Positions 26,628 to 33,857 of a stretch of DNA of 54,429 nucleotides are shown one piece after another; the first letter of the stretch is position 1, and every line of letters begins with the position of its first letter. The position numbers were made by a program, and so were the translations under genes. The notes beneath the pieces are model-generated. The model saw only the letters and a list, made by a program, of their open reading frames with translations. It made no database searches and was not told the DNA's origin. Source of the DNA: Phycisphaerales bacterium (GTDB lineage Bacteria > Planctomycetota > Phycisphaerae > Phycisphaerales > UBA1924); contig JALHNL010000013.1 of the NCBI GenBank assembly GCA_022843545.1, positions 1-54,429 on the forward strand. Direction: 5' to 3'.

Positions 26628-28379
26628 TCACACCCGCGGCCCGCTTTCCTCCAGCCCCGCGATCGCGTCCTTGTACTGCTCGCGCAGCGGCTCGATCACC
26701 TGCGCGATGAAGCGCTCGGTCTGCTCAACGGATCGCCCGACGTACTTCATCGGGTCCATCACCCCGTCCCAGTCCAGTTCCGCGCTCAAGGGCCCGCCGC
26801 GCGCCTTGCCCCAGAACGCGCGGTCGTTCTTGAGCCGGTCGAGAAGATCGTTATCCAGCCCCTCCTGCTTCACGCGCAGCCCCGCCGCTTGCGCGTGCAC
26901 GCGGATCAGTTCGTGATAATGCTGGCGGTCCCCGCCCAAGCGCACGCACGCCATGAGGATGTTCTCGGTGGCCATGAAGGGCAGCTCGGCCATCAGGTTC
27001 TTGCGCACCATCGCCTCGTGCACGATCAGCCCCGACGCGACGTTGTGCATGAGGTCAAGCGCACCGTCGAGGGCAAGAAAGGCCTCCGGCAGCGACAACC
27101 GCCGATTGCTGCTGTCGTCGAGCGTCCGCTCCAGCCACTGTGTGGCGGCGGTGTCGTAGGCGTTGCCCACCAGGTTCATCACGAAGCGCGTGAGCCCGCA
27201 GATGCGCTCACAGCGCATGGGGTTGCGCTTGTAGGGCATGGCCGACGAGCCGATCTGCTTGTCCTCGAAGGGCTCGTCGATCTCCTTGCGGTTGCAGAGG
27301 AGGCGGATGTCGGTGGCGATCTTGTGGAGGACGGCGGCGACGGAGGCGAGATCGGCGAGGATGAAGGTGTCGATGACGCGGGGGTAGGTTTGGCCGACGA
27401 GCTCGAACGTTGCACCGCCGATGATCCACTCGAGTTCTTCGCGGAGAACCTCGGCGTCCGTGCGGTCGTGCAGACGATCGCCCCACGCGGGTCGCTGCAT
27501 CGCCGACCGGCGGCTTCGATCCCTCGCACCGCGGATCAGCTCACTTGATGACTGAGGTGCCCCCCCGTTGGAATCCAGACGGAACCGGCACAAAAAGCGA
27601 TACTCAAACTCGCGTACTCGACTTTCGTCACCGCCAAAGAGAGAGAGATACGAAGCCTGAGTCCCCGTAGCACCCCGGAGTCCTCGCATCCACCAACGAA
27701 CGGACTGGGAGTTGTCGAGAAAAGAGTTCTGGACCAAGTTAAGGTCATAGCTCCACTGTGCGATGCGGCGTCCGACCGTGATTGGTTGAGCCGCTTGATA
27801 GTGCGTAAACGCGAGCGTCGGCATCCGAGCGTTGACAGCGGCCTGAACCCCGAGCGAAACCACCGCTCGCTCCAACTTCCGGTGAATCAACTCAATTGCC
27901 GACCGGATGATGTCCAACTCCGCGTTGTCATTGACATCCTGGCTCGTCATCCCAAGGTGGATGATGCCCTTGGCCTTGGGGCACGCGTCGCCCAGCGCAT
28001 GAACGTGCGCCATCACGTCGTGCCGCAGTTCCCGCTCATACTTCTCAGCGGCGCGAATCTCCTCGTCGGTGATCCCGCCCGGGCGATTCACCACCGCGCG
28101 CAGCTCCTCCACCTGCTCCTTCGTCACCAGTTCTCGGCGAGGTGGCACACGCGTCCCCCCGGTGCTTGTCGCGCCGGCTCCGGGAGACACAGGCGGGACG
28201 CCTGTGCCACCGGTGCCACCCAAGCCACCCTGGGTCACCTCATGCTGCGCCTCCGCCACCGCCAGCCAGATCTTCCGCCACGTGTTGAACTTGTGCCGCG
28301 CGCTCCACAGCTTCAGCATCGCCGGGCTGGCGTTGCGCGTGGCGAGGGGGGAGGTGTATGTGTCGTAGGGTGAGGTCAT
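26628..28379 (-). CDS. purB: Adenylosuccinate lyase with two internal insertions
   Basis: The enzyme releases fumarate from adenylosuccinate and SAICAR in purine synthesis. It is 583 residues against about 430-480 in relatives. Conserved parts are intact: YTSPLATRNASPAM, RHDVMAHVHALG, GIIHLGMTSQDVNDN, GATGTQASYLSLF, the signature QIGSSAMPYKRNPMR, and RTLDDSSNRR. Insertion 1 (residues about 51-81) is a Gly/Pro-rich peptide encoded by a palindromic repeat. Insertion 2 adds about 50 residues between LFGGDESRV and VGQTYPR and is Arg-rich with a 7-C homopolymer nearby. DNA of about 27.54-27.96 kb is noticeably less GC-rich. The start overlaps the hepT stop (ATGA). Confidence 0.9.
   Translation of the reverse strand: MTSPYDTYTSPLATRNASPAMLKLWSARHKFNTWRKIWLAVAEAQHEVTQGGLGGTGGTGVPPVSPGAGATSTGGTRVPPRRELVTKEQVEELRAVVNRPGGITDEEIRAAEKYERELRHDVMAHVHALGDACPKAKGIIHLGMTSQDVNDNAELDIIRSAIELIHRKLERAVVSLGVQAAVNARMPTLAFTHYQAAQPITVGRRIAQWSYDLNLVQNSFLDNSQSVRWWMRGLRGATGTQASYLSLFGGDESRVREFEYRFLCRFRLDSNGGAPQSSSELIRGARDRSRRSAMQRPAWGDRLHDRTDAEVLREELEWIIGGATFELVGQTYPRVIDTFILADLASVAAVLHKIATDIRLLCNRKEIDEPFEDKQIGSSAMPYKRNPMRCERICGLTRFVMNLVGNAYDTAATQWLERTLDDSSNRRLSLPEAFLALDGALDLMHNVASGLIVHEAMVRKNLMAELPFMATENILMACVRLGGDRQHYHELIRVHAQAAGLRVKQEGLDNDLLDRLKNDRAFWGKARGGPLSAELDWDGVMDPMKYVGRSVEQTERFIAQVIEPLREQYKDAIAGLEESGPRV
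28141..28211. repeat. REP-like palindromic repeat inside purB
   Basis: The core CACAGGCG-GGA-CGCCTGTG (28188-28206) is a perfect hairpin. GGTGGCAC (28141-28148) and GTGCCACC (28204-28211, again 28213-28220) form an outer inverted pair. In the purB frame it encodes GGTGVPPVSPG and TGGTRVPP; the opposite strand encodes RRDACAT. I recall similar peptides as repeat-derived in many planctomycete and other genomes. Confidence 0.7.
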
Positions 28380-28759
28380 GGGGTGGCCAGATCCTGCGCT
28401 GCTTCCGGCGGGGGCGGATGGTCTTTCAAGACTCGTTCGAGTTCATCGATCCGCGCCGGAACATGCATCGTGGCGATACGCCACATCTGATCCTGGTCGA
28501 TCTCGCCGTACTCATGCGCCAGGATGTGCCGGGTACCCACGATGGCGCTCCACGCGATCGAGGGCAGTTCACTCCTCGTCACCGCGGACACTCGCCGGGC
28601 CGCCTCGCCGATGACCTCAACGCGACGCTCAACCGCCCCCTGGGTCTTGTCGTCAACCTTGAACTCAGCACTCGTCAGCCCCAAGGTATATCTCGTGACC
28701 CGACGTGCGGCGTCGAGCATGTCCCAGAGATACTTGACATCCCCGGGATCAAGCGGCAT
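28376..28759 (-). CDS. hepT: HepT-like HEPN-domain toxin (RNase)
   Basis: This 127-residue helical protein of the HEPN/DUF86 family carries the RX4HXY catalytic motif as Arg77, His82, Tyr84 (RHILAHEY). HepT toxins cleave RNA and are neutralised by the MntA nucleotidyltransferase, which AMPylates a Tyr near the active site. The gene starts inside the end of mntA (11-nt overlap), and its own stop overlaps the purB start by 4 nt. The three therefore look like one translationally coupled operon. Confidence 0.88.
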   Translation of the reverse strand: MPLDPGDVKYLWDMLDAARRVTRYTLGLTSAEFKVDDKTQGAVERRVEVIGEAARRVSAVTRSELPSIAWSAIVGTRHILAHEYGEIDQDQMWRIATMHVPARIDELERVLKDHPPPPEAAQDLATP

Positions 28760-29057
28760 AGAGCACCCGCTTGGTCTTGTTCAGCGACGCGATCAGGTAC
28801 GGATTGCGCACCGTGTGCGCTTCGATGAGGTCTACCGGACGTCCGAGCAACGCTTCGAGCTTCTCCCGCAGCGAGAAAAACGGGTCATCCCATCCCTCAC
28901 GTTCAAAGGGCTCGAAGACAACGACGAAATCCACATCGCTTGTGGCCGGGTCGAAGCTCTCGCCCAGCGCCGAACCCACAAGAAACAGCCGCTTTACCCG
29001 ATGCTGGACGCAGAGCTGTTCGATCCGCGGCAGGTTGTTCTTGATCAAGGGGATCAC
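28749..29057 (-). CDS. mntA: MntA-like minimal nucleotidyltransferase antitoxin
   Basis: This protein of about 102 residues has the nucleotidyltransferase motif: GSALGESFDPATSDVD contains Gly28-Ser29 and the Asp41/Asp43 pair, plus a following FVVVF strand. In HepT/MntA modules it AMPylates the toxin. The start is set at GTG 29057 because TACGAT lies 6 nt before it. A longer GTG start at 29093 would add 12 residues (GGWWRIGYDLA) that do not resemble the family. Confidence 0.85.
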   Translation of the reverse strand: MIPLIKNNLPRIEQLCVQHRVKRLFLVGSALGESFDPATSDVDFVVVFEPFEREGWDDPFFSLREKLEALLGRPVDLIEAHTVRNPYLIASLNKTKRVLYAA

Positions 29058-29063
29058 GGCGAG

Positions 29064-29069
29064 ATCGTA
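29064..29069 (-). promoter_or_regulatory. -10-like TACGAT, leaderless promoter of mntA-hepT-purB
   Basis: Six nucleotides separate it from the GTG at 29057. It would drive the toxin-antitoxin pair and purB together. Confidence 0.45.
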
Positions 29070-29126
29070 CCCGATCCGCCACCATCCCCCCACCGCACCA
29101 GTTCAACCCGCCCCCCAGCCGATCTG

Positions 29127-29132
29127 TACCAT
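29127..29132 (+). promoter_or_regulatory. -10-like TACCAT, leaderless promoter of the sigma-factor gene
   Basis: Nine nucleotides separate it from the GTG at 29142. It is divergent from the mntA element only about 60 bp away. Confidence 0.4.
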
Positions 29133-29141
29133 CCACGCCCC

Positions 29142-29828
29142 GTGTCACTCCCGCCCCCCAGCCCCGACGCCGACTCCGACCAGCTCGACCTGGCCGACAT
29201 CGCCGCCGGCCGCACCCGCCGATCGGGGGCCGCCCCGGCCTGGTCGAGGCTCCTGGCCCGCTATCAGGACCGCCTCTTCGGCGTGTGCCTGCGGATGCTG
29301 GGCCCCTCCACCCGCGCCCGCCAGACCGCCGCCGACCTCACCCAGGACGCCATGGTCAAGATCATCCAGGGCCTGGGCACGTTTGACGGCTCGGCCAAGT
29401 TCAGCACCTGGGCCTTCCGGGTCACCATGAACGTCTGCCTCTCGCACCTCCGGGGCGAGAAACTCCGCAAGCACGCTTCTTTGGACGGCGAAAGTTCGGA
29501 TTCGGTTAGCGCCATCCGCTCGTTCGGAACCCGTCCGGACAATCCGGGGCCTGATCGGGAACCCGACGGCCACTCCCGCGTCTCACACAGCGAGCAGCAG
29601 GCGCGGGTCGCGTCTGCCCTGGGCCAGATCGACGCGGATCAGCGTTCGATCTTGGTTCTCCGCGATGTCCGCGGGCTCGACTACGACCAGATCGCCCAGG
29701 TTCTGGGCGTGGCGGTCGGCACAGTGAAGTCGCGCCTCTTCAGGGCCCGCGCGGCCCTGCGCGAGGCGCTGGAGGCCATCGACGCTCAGTCCACTCCACC
29801 CGCTCCCAGCCAAACCCCTCAGCCGTGA
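29142..29828 (+). CDS. ECF-type RNA polymerase sigma factor
   Basis: The protein has 228 residues. Region 2 is LLARYQDRLFGVCLRMLG through AADLTQDAMVKIIQGL, and FSTWAFRVTMNVCLSHLR (about residues 30-115) covers the -10 recognition helix. A poorly conserved linker follows. Region 4 has LGQIDADQRSILVLRDVRGL and AQVLGVAVGTVKSRLFRARA, the helix-turn-helix that reads the -35 element. The next gene starts within the stop (GTGA overlap) and encodes a membrane protein expected to be its anti-sigma. The GTG at 29142 is chosen because upstream codons are non-coding. Confidence 0.93.
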   Translation: MSLPPPSPDADSDQLDLADIAAGRTRRSGAAPAWSRLLARYQDRLFGVCLRMLGPSTRARQTAADLTQDAMVKIIQGLGTFDGSAKFSTWAFRVTMNVCLSHLRGEKLRKHASLDGESSDSVSAIRSFGTRPDNPGPDREPDGHSRVSHSEQQARVASALGQIDADQRSILVLRDVRGLDYDQIAQVLGVAVGTVKSRLFRARAALREALEAIDAQSTPPAPSQTPQP

Positions 29829-31339
29829 ACCCCCTCCCCGCCCATCTCGAAGCCGACCTGCTCACGCTCGTGGAGGGCGGCTCGCTGCCCGCCGACCGGG
29901 CCGCGGCGGTGGCCGATGCGCTGGCCAAGGACCCCGCGCTGGCCGGGCTGGTCAGGGCCATGCAGAACGATCGGGCCGACCTGGCTTCACTGCCCCAGGT
30001 GAGCGCGCCCGCCGACCTGCTCGCACGGGTCGAAAGCGTACTGGAGCGCGACGCGCTCCTGGGCGATCCCATCGCCGAGCCGCAGGGCATCACGCATCTG
30101 CCCGTCTCCCAGATCCAGCCGCGCGGGCGCACCGCGTGGCAGGTCTTCCGCCACTCGCGCTGGGCCGCCCCGGTCTCCATGGCCGCGGCGCTGGCCATCA
30201 TCGCCGGCGCCATCCTGCTGGTGATCGGGCAGCGTCAATCCGGCCCGCTCTCGGGCGCGGGCCTCGCGCTGAACAACCCCAAGCCCGGCGTCGCCGACAA
30301 GTCCGGCGTCCCCAATAGCGGCACAGGCGTGCTCGAAGAGTCCGCCAAGTCCACCGACCTCACCCTCGCCGACGCTTCCACGCCTCCCGGCTCAGGAACC
30401 CGCGAGCCCCTCGGCCCCGGCGGCGGCCCGGCCACACGGTCCATGGACCGCGGCATGCGCGGCGGCATCGCCCAGAACGTGCTCCAGGGCTCGTTCGAGG
30501 ACACCGCCGGCGACCGCGATGACCGCGACACGCTGCTCGCCGCCAAGCCCGCGCCGATCGCCAAGGAAGCCAACCCCACGGCTTCGACCGCGCCCGCCCC
30601 GGCTGCAGGGCCCGCCCAACCCGCCCCGATGATTGCCGCCGGCGCGCCCGTTGAGTCGGCGAAGGATGCCGCCCCGGCGATGTCGCTGGATCGCGCCGCC
30701 GAACTGGCTGTCGAGGGCCGGCTTGCCTTCCGAGTCCGCTCCGCCGCGCCCGAACGCGCCCAGGAGCGTCTGCAAGCGATCACCAACCGGTTCGATTGGG
30801 CCGGCGCGCCCGAGGCCATCTCGCCCGATGAAGTCGCCAAACTCGTCGCTCGCCTGAATCACGGCGAGGGCGGCCGCGACGAAGTCCGCTTCGCCGGTCT
30901 GGATGCCAACGTGCCCGAGGCCAACCCCGCCGCCGAGCGTAAAGACGCGGCCGGCGCCAAGTCCGAGGCCGAGGCCGGCCCTAGCGAGACCACGAAGGAT
31001 CGCTCCTTACCCCCCACCGTGACCACGGGCACCGGCTCCCCGACCGCGCCGCCCGCCGCCGTCATCGTCCCGCCCTCCCCTCAGGCGTATGTCCTGACCG
31101 CGCCGGCCACGTCCGACCGCCTGGGCCGCCTGGTGCACGCGATCCGCTCCGAGCCCGCGCTGGGCGATGTCGAGTTCGTCGAACTGCCCCGTGATCCGCT
31201 TGTCGAAGCCCACCAGTGGCTGCGTCGCGCGACGCCGCCCGCGCTGGACCCGGCTCAGGTCGTGTGGTGGACCCTGCCGGTCGCCCAGTGGTCGCCGAGG
31301 GCCAACCTGCCCGTGCTGGTTGAACCAGCCAAACCCTGA
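29825..31339 (+). CDS. Probable membrane anti-sigma factor
   Basis: This 504-residue protein has a cytoplasmic N-terminal part of about 110 residues, one membrane helix (about 113-135, AAPVSMAAALAIIAGAILLVIG), and a long Ala/Pro-rich extracytoplasmic part. The N-terminal segment LEADLLTLVEGGSLPADRAAAVADAL resembles the helical anti-sigma domain of planctomycete proteins, without a zinc-binding HxxxCxxC. The C-terminal end (about 410-504) is better ordered (YVLTAPATSDRLGRLV). Coupling to the sigma gene supports the role; the signal sensed is not known. Confidence 0.72.
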   Translation: MNPLPAHLEADLLTLVEGGSLPADRAAAVADALAKDPALAGLVRAMQNDRADLASLPQVSAPADLLARVESVLERDALLGDPIAEPQGITHLPVSQIQPRGRTAWQVFRHSRWAAPVSMAAALAIIAGAILLVIGQRQSGPLSGAGLALNNPKPGVADKSGVPNSGTGVLEESAKSTDLTLADASTPPGSGTREPLGPGGGPATRSMDRGMRGGIAQNVLQGSFEDTAGDRDDRDTLLAAKPAPIAKEANPTASTAPAPAAGPAQPAPMIAAGAPVESAKDAAPAMSLDRAAELAVEGRLAFRVRSAAPERAQERLQAITNRFDWAGAPEAISPDEVAKLVARLNHGEGGRDEVRFAGLDANVPEANPAAERKDAAGAKSEAEAGPSETTKDRSLPPTVTTGTGSPTAPPAAVIVPPSPQAYVLTAPATSDRLGRLVHAIRSEPALGDVEFVELPRDPLVEAHQWLRRATPPALDPAQVVWWTLPVAQWSPRANLPVLVEPAKP

Positions 31340-31351
31340 AAGGACTCCGAT

Positions 31352-32104
31352 ATGAACCGTCTCCGTGCTCCGTCCATGGTTCTGGCCTTGGTCGCCGCAG
31401 CCTCCGCGCTGGTCATCACGCCCGGCTCCGCCGTCGCCCTCGCGCAGCCCGATACGTCCGCCCTCGCCTCGCGCCCGGGCCAGATCTCCGTCTCCGGCTC
31501 GGGCATGGTCACACGCAAGCCCGACTACTTGCAGGTGATCGTCGGCACCGAGATCAACGCCAAGACCGCCTCCGATGCCCAGAAGCAGGCCGGAGAGATC
31601 ATGACCAAGACCCTCGCCGCGCTCAAGGCGCTCAACCTCCCCGGCGAGGAGATCCAGACTGCCAGCATCCAGCTCAACCCCCGCTACACGCAGGTTGAGC
31701 GCGAGTCCCCCCGGCTGGACGGCTACGTCGCCACCGCCACGCTGCGCGTCCGCACCACCGACGTCAAGGCGGGCGCCGCCATTCTCGACGCCGCCATCGG
31801 CGCTGGCGCATCCCGCATCGACAGCATCGACTTCGGCATCTTGGAAGCCATCGACGCCCGCGAGGAGGCGCTGAAGCTCGCGGTTCAGGCCGCGCGACGC
31901 AAGGCCATGATCATCAGCGCGTCCGCGGGTGTTGAACTGGGGCGACTGCTCTCCGCGAACGAATCGTCGCCCCGCAACTGGGGCATGGCCCAGTACGCCA
32001 ACCGCATGGACGCCGGCCTGGGCGAAGAGGGCGCGGGCCCCGTTGTCCCCGGCATGGTCGAGGTGCGGGTCGACGTGTCGTTGACCTACGAGATCAAGCC
32101 GTAA
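31352..32104 (+). CDS. SIMPL (DUF541) domain periplasmic protein
   Basis: The protein has 250 residues. A signal peptide (about residues 1-31, ending ALAQ) is followed by the SIMPL domain: ISVSGSGMVTRKPDYLQVIVG, then TKTLAALKALNLPGEEIQTA, and ISASAGVELGRLLSANE near the end. SIMPL proteins are periplasmic or outer-surface and often tied to envelope stress. An AAAGGA site precedes the ATG. It lies 12 bp after the anti-sigma gene, so it is probably part of the same envelope-stress operon. Confidence 0.9.
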   Translation: MNRLRAPSMVLALVAAASALVITPGSAVALAQPDTSALASRPGQISVSGSGMVTRKPDYLQVIVGTEINAKTASDAQKQAGEIMTKTLAALKALNLPGEEIQTASIQLNPRYTQVERESPRLDGYVATATLRVRTTDVKAGAAILDAAIGAGASRIDSIDFGILEAIDAREEALKLAVQAARRKAMIISASAGVELGRLLSANESSPRNWGMAQYANRMDAGLGEEGAGPVVPGMVEVRVDVSLTYEIKP

Positions 32105-32148
32105 ACACGCGCCGCTCGGGTTCACCGAACATCGCTCCGCTCGCGGCG

Positions 32149-32154
32149 TACGCT
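32149..32154 (+). promoter_or_regulatory. -10-like TACGCT, leaderless promoter of the first TerC gene
   Basis: Eight nucleotides separate it from the ATG at 32163. Confidence 0.5.
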
Positions 32155-32162
32155 CTGCCCTC

Positions 32163-33671
32163 ATGCTGAACTCCGGTTGGTTCTGGCTGGTGCTCGCGGG
32201 GACCTTGGGCGTCATGGTGGCGCTCGAGTTCGTCCGCGCCCGGCGGCGCCAGGTCTCCGACTCCCCGGGAGACGCCTGGGCCGCGGTCATCCGCTGGCTG
32301 GTGACCGCCGGGGCGTTCGCGGTCGAGATCTACTTCGTCTACGAAACCAACTGGCTGAATCTCGAGACCAACCTCTCGGCCCCCATCGACGCCCGCCCCC
32401 TGCAGGGTGACGAGGCGATGCTCCAGTTCCTCGCGGGTCTGGTCGTCGAACTCTCCCTGAGCCTCGACAACGTCGCGGTGCTCATCCTGCTGCTGGCGTA
32501 CTTCAAGGTCCCGCTCCAGCACGCCGCCAGGATGATCTTCCTGGGCACGCTCGCCTCCCTGGTCATCCGGGCCGGGCTCATCCTGCTGTTCAGCGAACTG
32601 CTCGGAGCGTGGGAACACACCCGCTGGCTGCTGGGCGGGCTGCTCGCCGCGGCCCTGATGCGCACGCTGCTCATGCCCGATCAATCCTCGCGCTTCGAGG
32701 GCTACTGGGCCGTCCGCCTCGTCAAGCGTGTGCTGCCCGTGGGCCCGCCCTGCGCCGAACCCCGGCTGATCACCCGAGAAGGGGGCCGGTGGGCGCTGAC
32801 CCCCCTGGCGATGATCGCGGTCGTTGCAGGGATCACCGACGCCATGTACGCGCTGGATAGCGTGCCCGCTCTCTTCACGATCACCCGCGATCCGTTCATT
32901 GCCTTCGCCTCCACCGCCTTCGCGCTGCTGGCCCTCCGCTCGCTCTACCTCGCTCTCCGGTCGGTCCTGGGCCGCTTCCGCTTCCTCAAGCTCTCGCTGG
33001 TCTTCATCCTGCTCTACCTGATCCAGAAAGTGGTGATGGTGGACTACGACGCCAGCCACACCCTCCGCACGCTTCTGGTGGTCCTCGCCATCCTCGCCGC
33101 GGGCATCGCCTTCTCCATGCTCCGCAACCGCCCGCCCCCGAAGCCCGCCGAGGGCTTGGCGGAGGACGCCCGCCCCGCCCCCATCGAGGACCTGGCCGAG
33201 GCGGTCTACTCCGCCCGGCGCAACCTCCGCAAGATCGCGATCCTGATCGCCGGCACGGTGGTCGTCCTCTTCGGAGCCCTGGTCGTCGGCCCGATCCCCG
33301 GTCCGGGCGGCACCTTCGTGGTCGCCGCCGGGCTGGGGCTGCTGGCCACCGAGTTCATGTGGGCCCGCAAGTTGCTCCTGGAACTCAAGCGCAAGACCGA
33401 AGAACTCGCCAAAGCCACCGACGAGGCCGCCAAGAGCCTGTCCATCTGGGTGGTGTTGGGGGTGTTGGCGGCCTACGTCGCCGTGTTCGTGGGCCTGTTC
33501 TGGATCGCCTGCCGCTGGTGGCCGGGGTTCCTGCAGGCATTCGTCCTCGCCACCGCCCTGGGGGCCTCAACGTTCGTGGGAGCCTGGGCGGGCAAGAGCA
33601 TCTTCGGGATCGTCAAGGCCTGGCGTGAGCGCCGCGCCGCCAAACGCGCCCAGGCCGCCCCAAGCGCCTAA
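32163..33671 (+). CDS. TerC-family metal transporter fused to a PGPGW domain
   Basis: The protein has 502 residues. The first about 320 residues carry the TerC fold: LSLSLDNVAVLILLL (first metal-site Asp-Asn) and GITDAMYALDSVPALFTIT (second). The Asp-rich pairs bind Mn2+ in Alx/MeeF relatives. After a cytoplasmic Pro-rich linker, residues about 345-500 add new helices with GPIPGPGGTFVVAAGLGLLATE, the PGPGW-domain signature. This fusion is not the usual layout. It is the first of three TerC genes in a row and has its own leaderless promoter, with no riboswitch. Confidence 0.87.
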   Translation: MLNSGWFWLVLAGTLGVMVALEFVRARRRQVSDSPGDAWAAVIRWLVTAGAFAVEIYFVYETNWLNLETNLSAPIDARPLQGDEAMLQFLAGLVVELSLSLDNVAVLILLLAYFKVPLQHAARMIFLGTLASLVIRAGLILLFSELLGAWEHTRWLLGGLLAAALMRTLLMPDQSSRFEGYWAVRLVKRVLPVGPPCAEPRLITREGGRWALTPLAMIAVVAGITDAMYALDSVPALFTITRDPFIAFASTAFALLALRSLYLALRSVLGRFRFLKLSLVFILLYLIQKVVMVDYDASHTLRTLLVVLAILAAGIAFSMLRNRPPPKPAEGLAEDARPAPIEDLAEAVYSARRNLRKIAILIAGTVVVLFGALVVGPIPGPGGTFVVAAGLGLLATEFMWARKLLLELKRKTEELAKATDEAAKSLSIWVVLGVLAAYVAVFVGLFWIACRWWPGFLQAFVLATALGASTFVGAWAGKSIFGIVKAWRERRAAKRAQAAPSA

Positions 33672-33685
33672 CCTTGGCCCGCATG

Positions 33686-33803
33686 TGTGGGGAGTAGCCA
33701 CCCGTCGAAGCGGGTGACCCTTGCGTCAACACGGCGGGACCCAAACAGGTCCCTCCCGCAGGGGTCAACGGCACGCAGGATCGCGTGACGCGGCCAGACC
33801 ACA
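33686..33803 (+). promoter_or_regulatory. yybP-ykoY manganese riboswitch
   Basis: P1 is TGTGG (33686-33690) with CCACA (33799-33803). The hallmark GGGGAGTAGCC follows directly (33689-33699). P2 CACCCG/CGGGTG (33699-33716) closes over TCGAAG. The L1/L3-type segment GCGTCAACACGG comes at 33724-33735. A second hairpin GGGACC/GGTCCC is at 33736-33753. The 3' block CGGCCAGACC (33791-33800) matches the aptamer end. This class senses Mn2+ and commonly sits before TerC/Alx genes. Here it precedes the second TerC gene by 54 nt, likely controlling it and the third. Confidence 0.85.
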
Positions 33804-33857
33804 AGCCTAGTGACGTGTGAGCGCGCGCAAACCGCGTCAACGCGCCGGGAGAGGCCT

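Noticed and set aside
26459-26710. 83-codon plus-strand frame with GAGGAG site
   Set aside because: The last third is antisense to purB and the sequence resembles no protein; kept only as a note in the intergenic entry.
28376-29093. Part of an integrated phage or defence island
   Set aside because: Only the HepT/MntA pair is present; there is no integrase, restriction enzyme, att repeat or other defence gene nearby.
29058-29093. Twelve-codon N-terminal extension of MntA
   Set aside because: The extension contains the TACGAT promoter-like element and does not resemble the family; GTG at 29057 is preferred.
32105-32162. Riboswitch before the first TerC gene
   Set aside because: No GGGGAGTAGC or CCAGACC block is present; the gap is only 58 bp and ends in a leaderless-type promoter.
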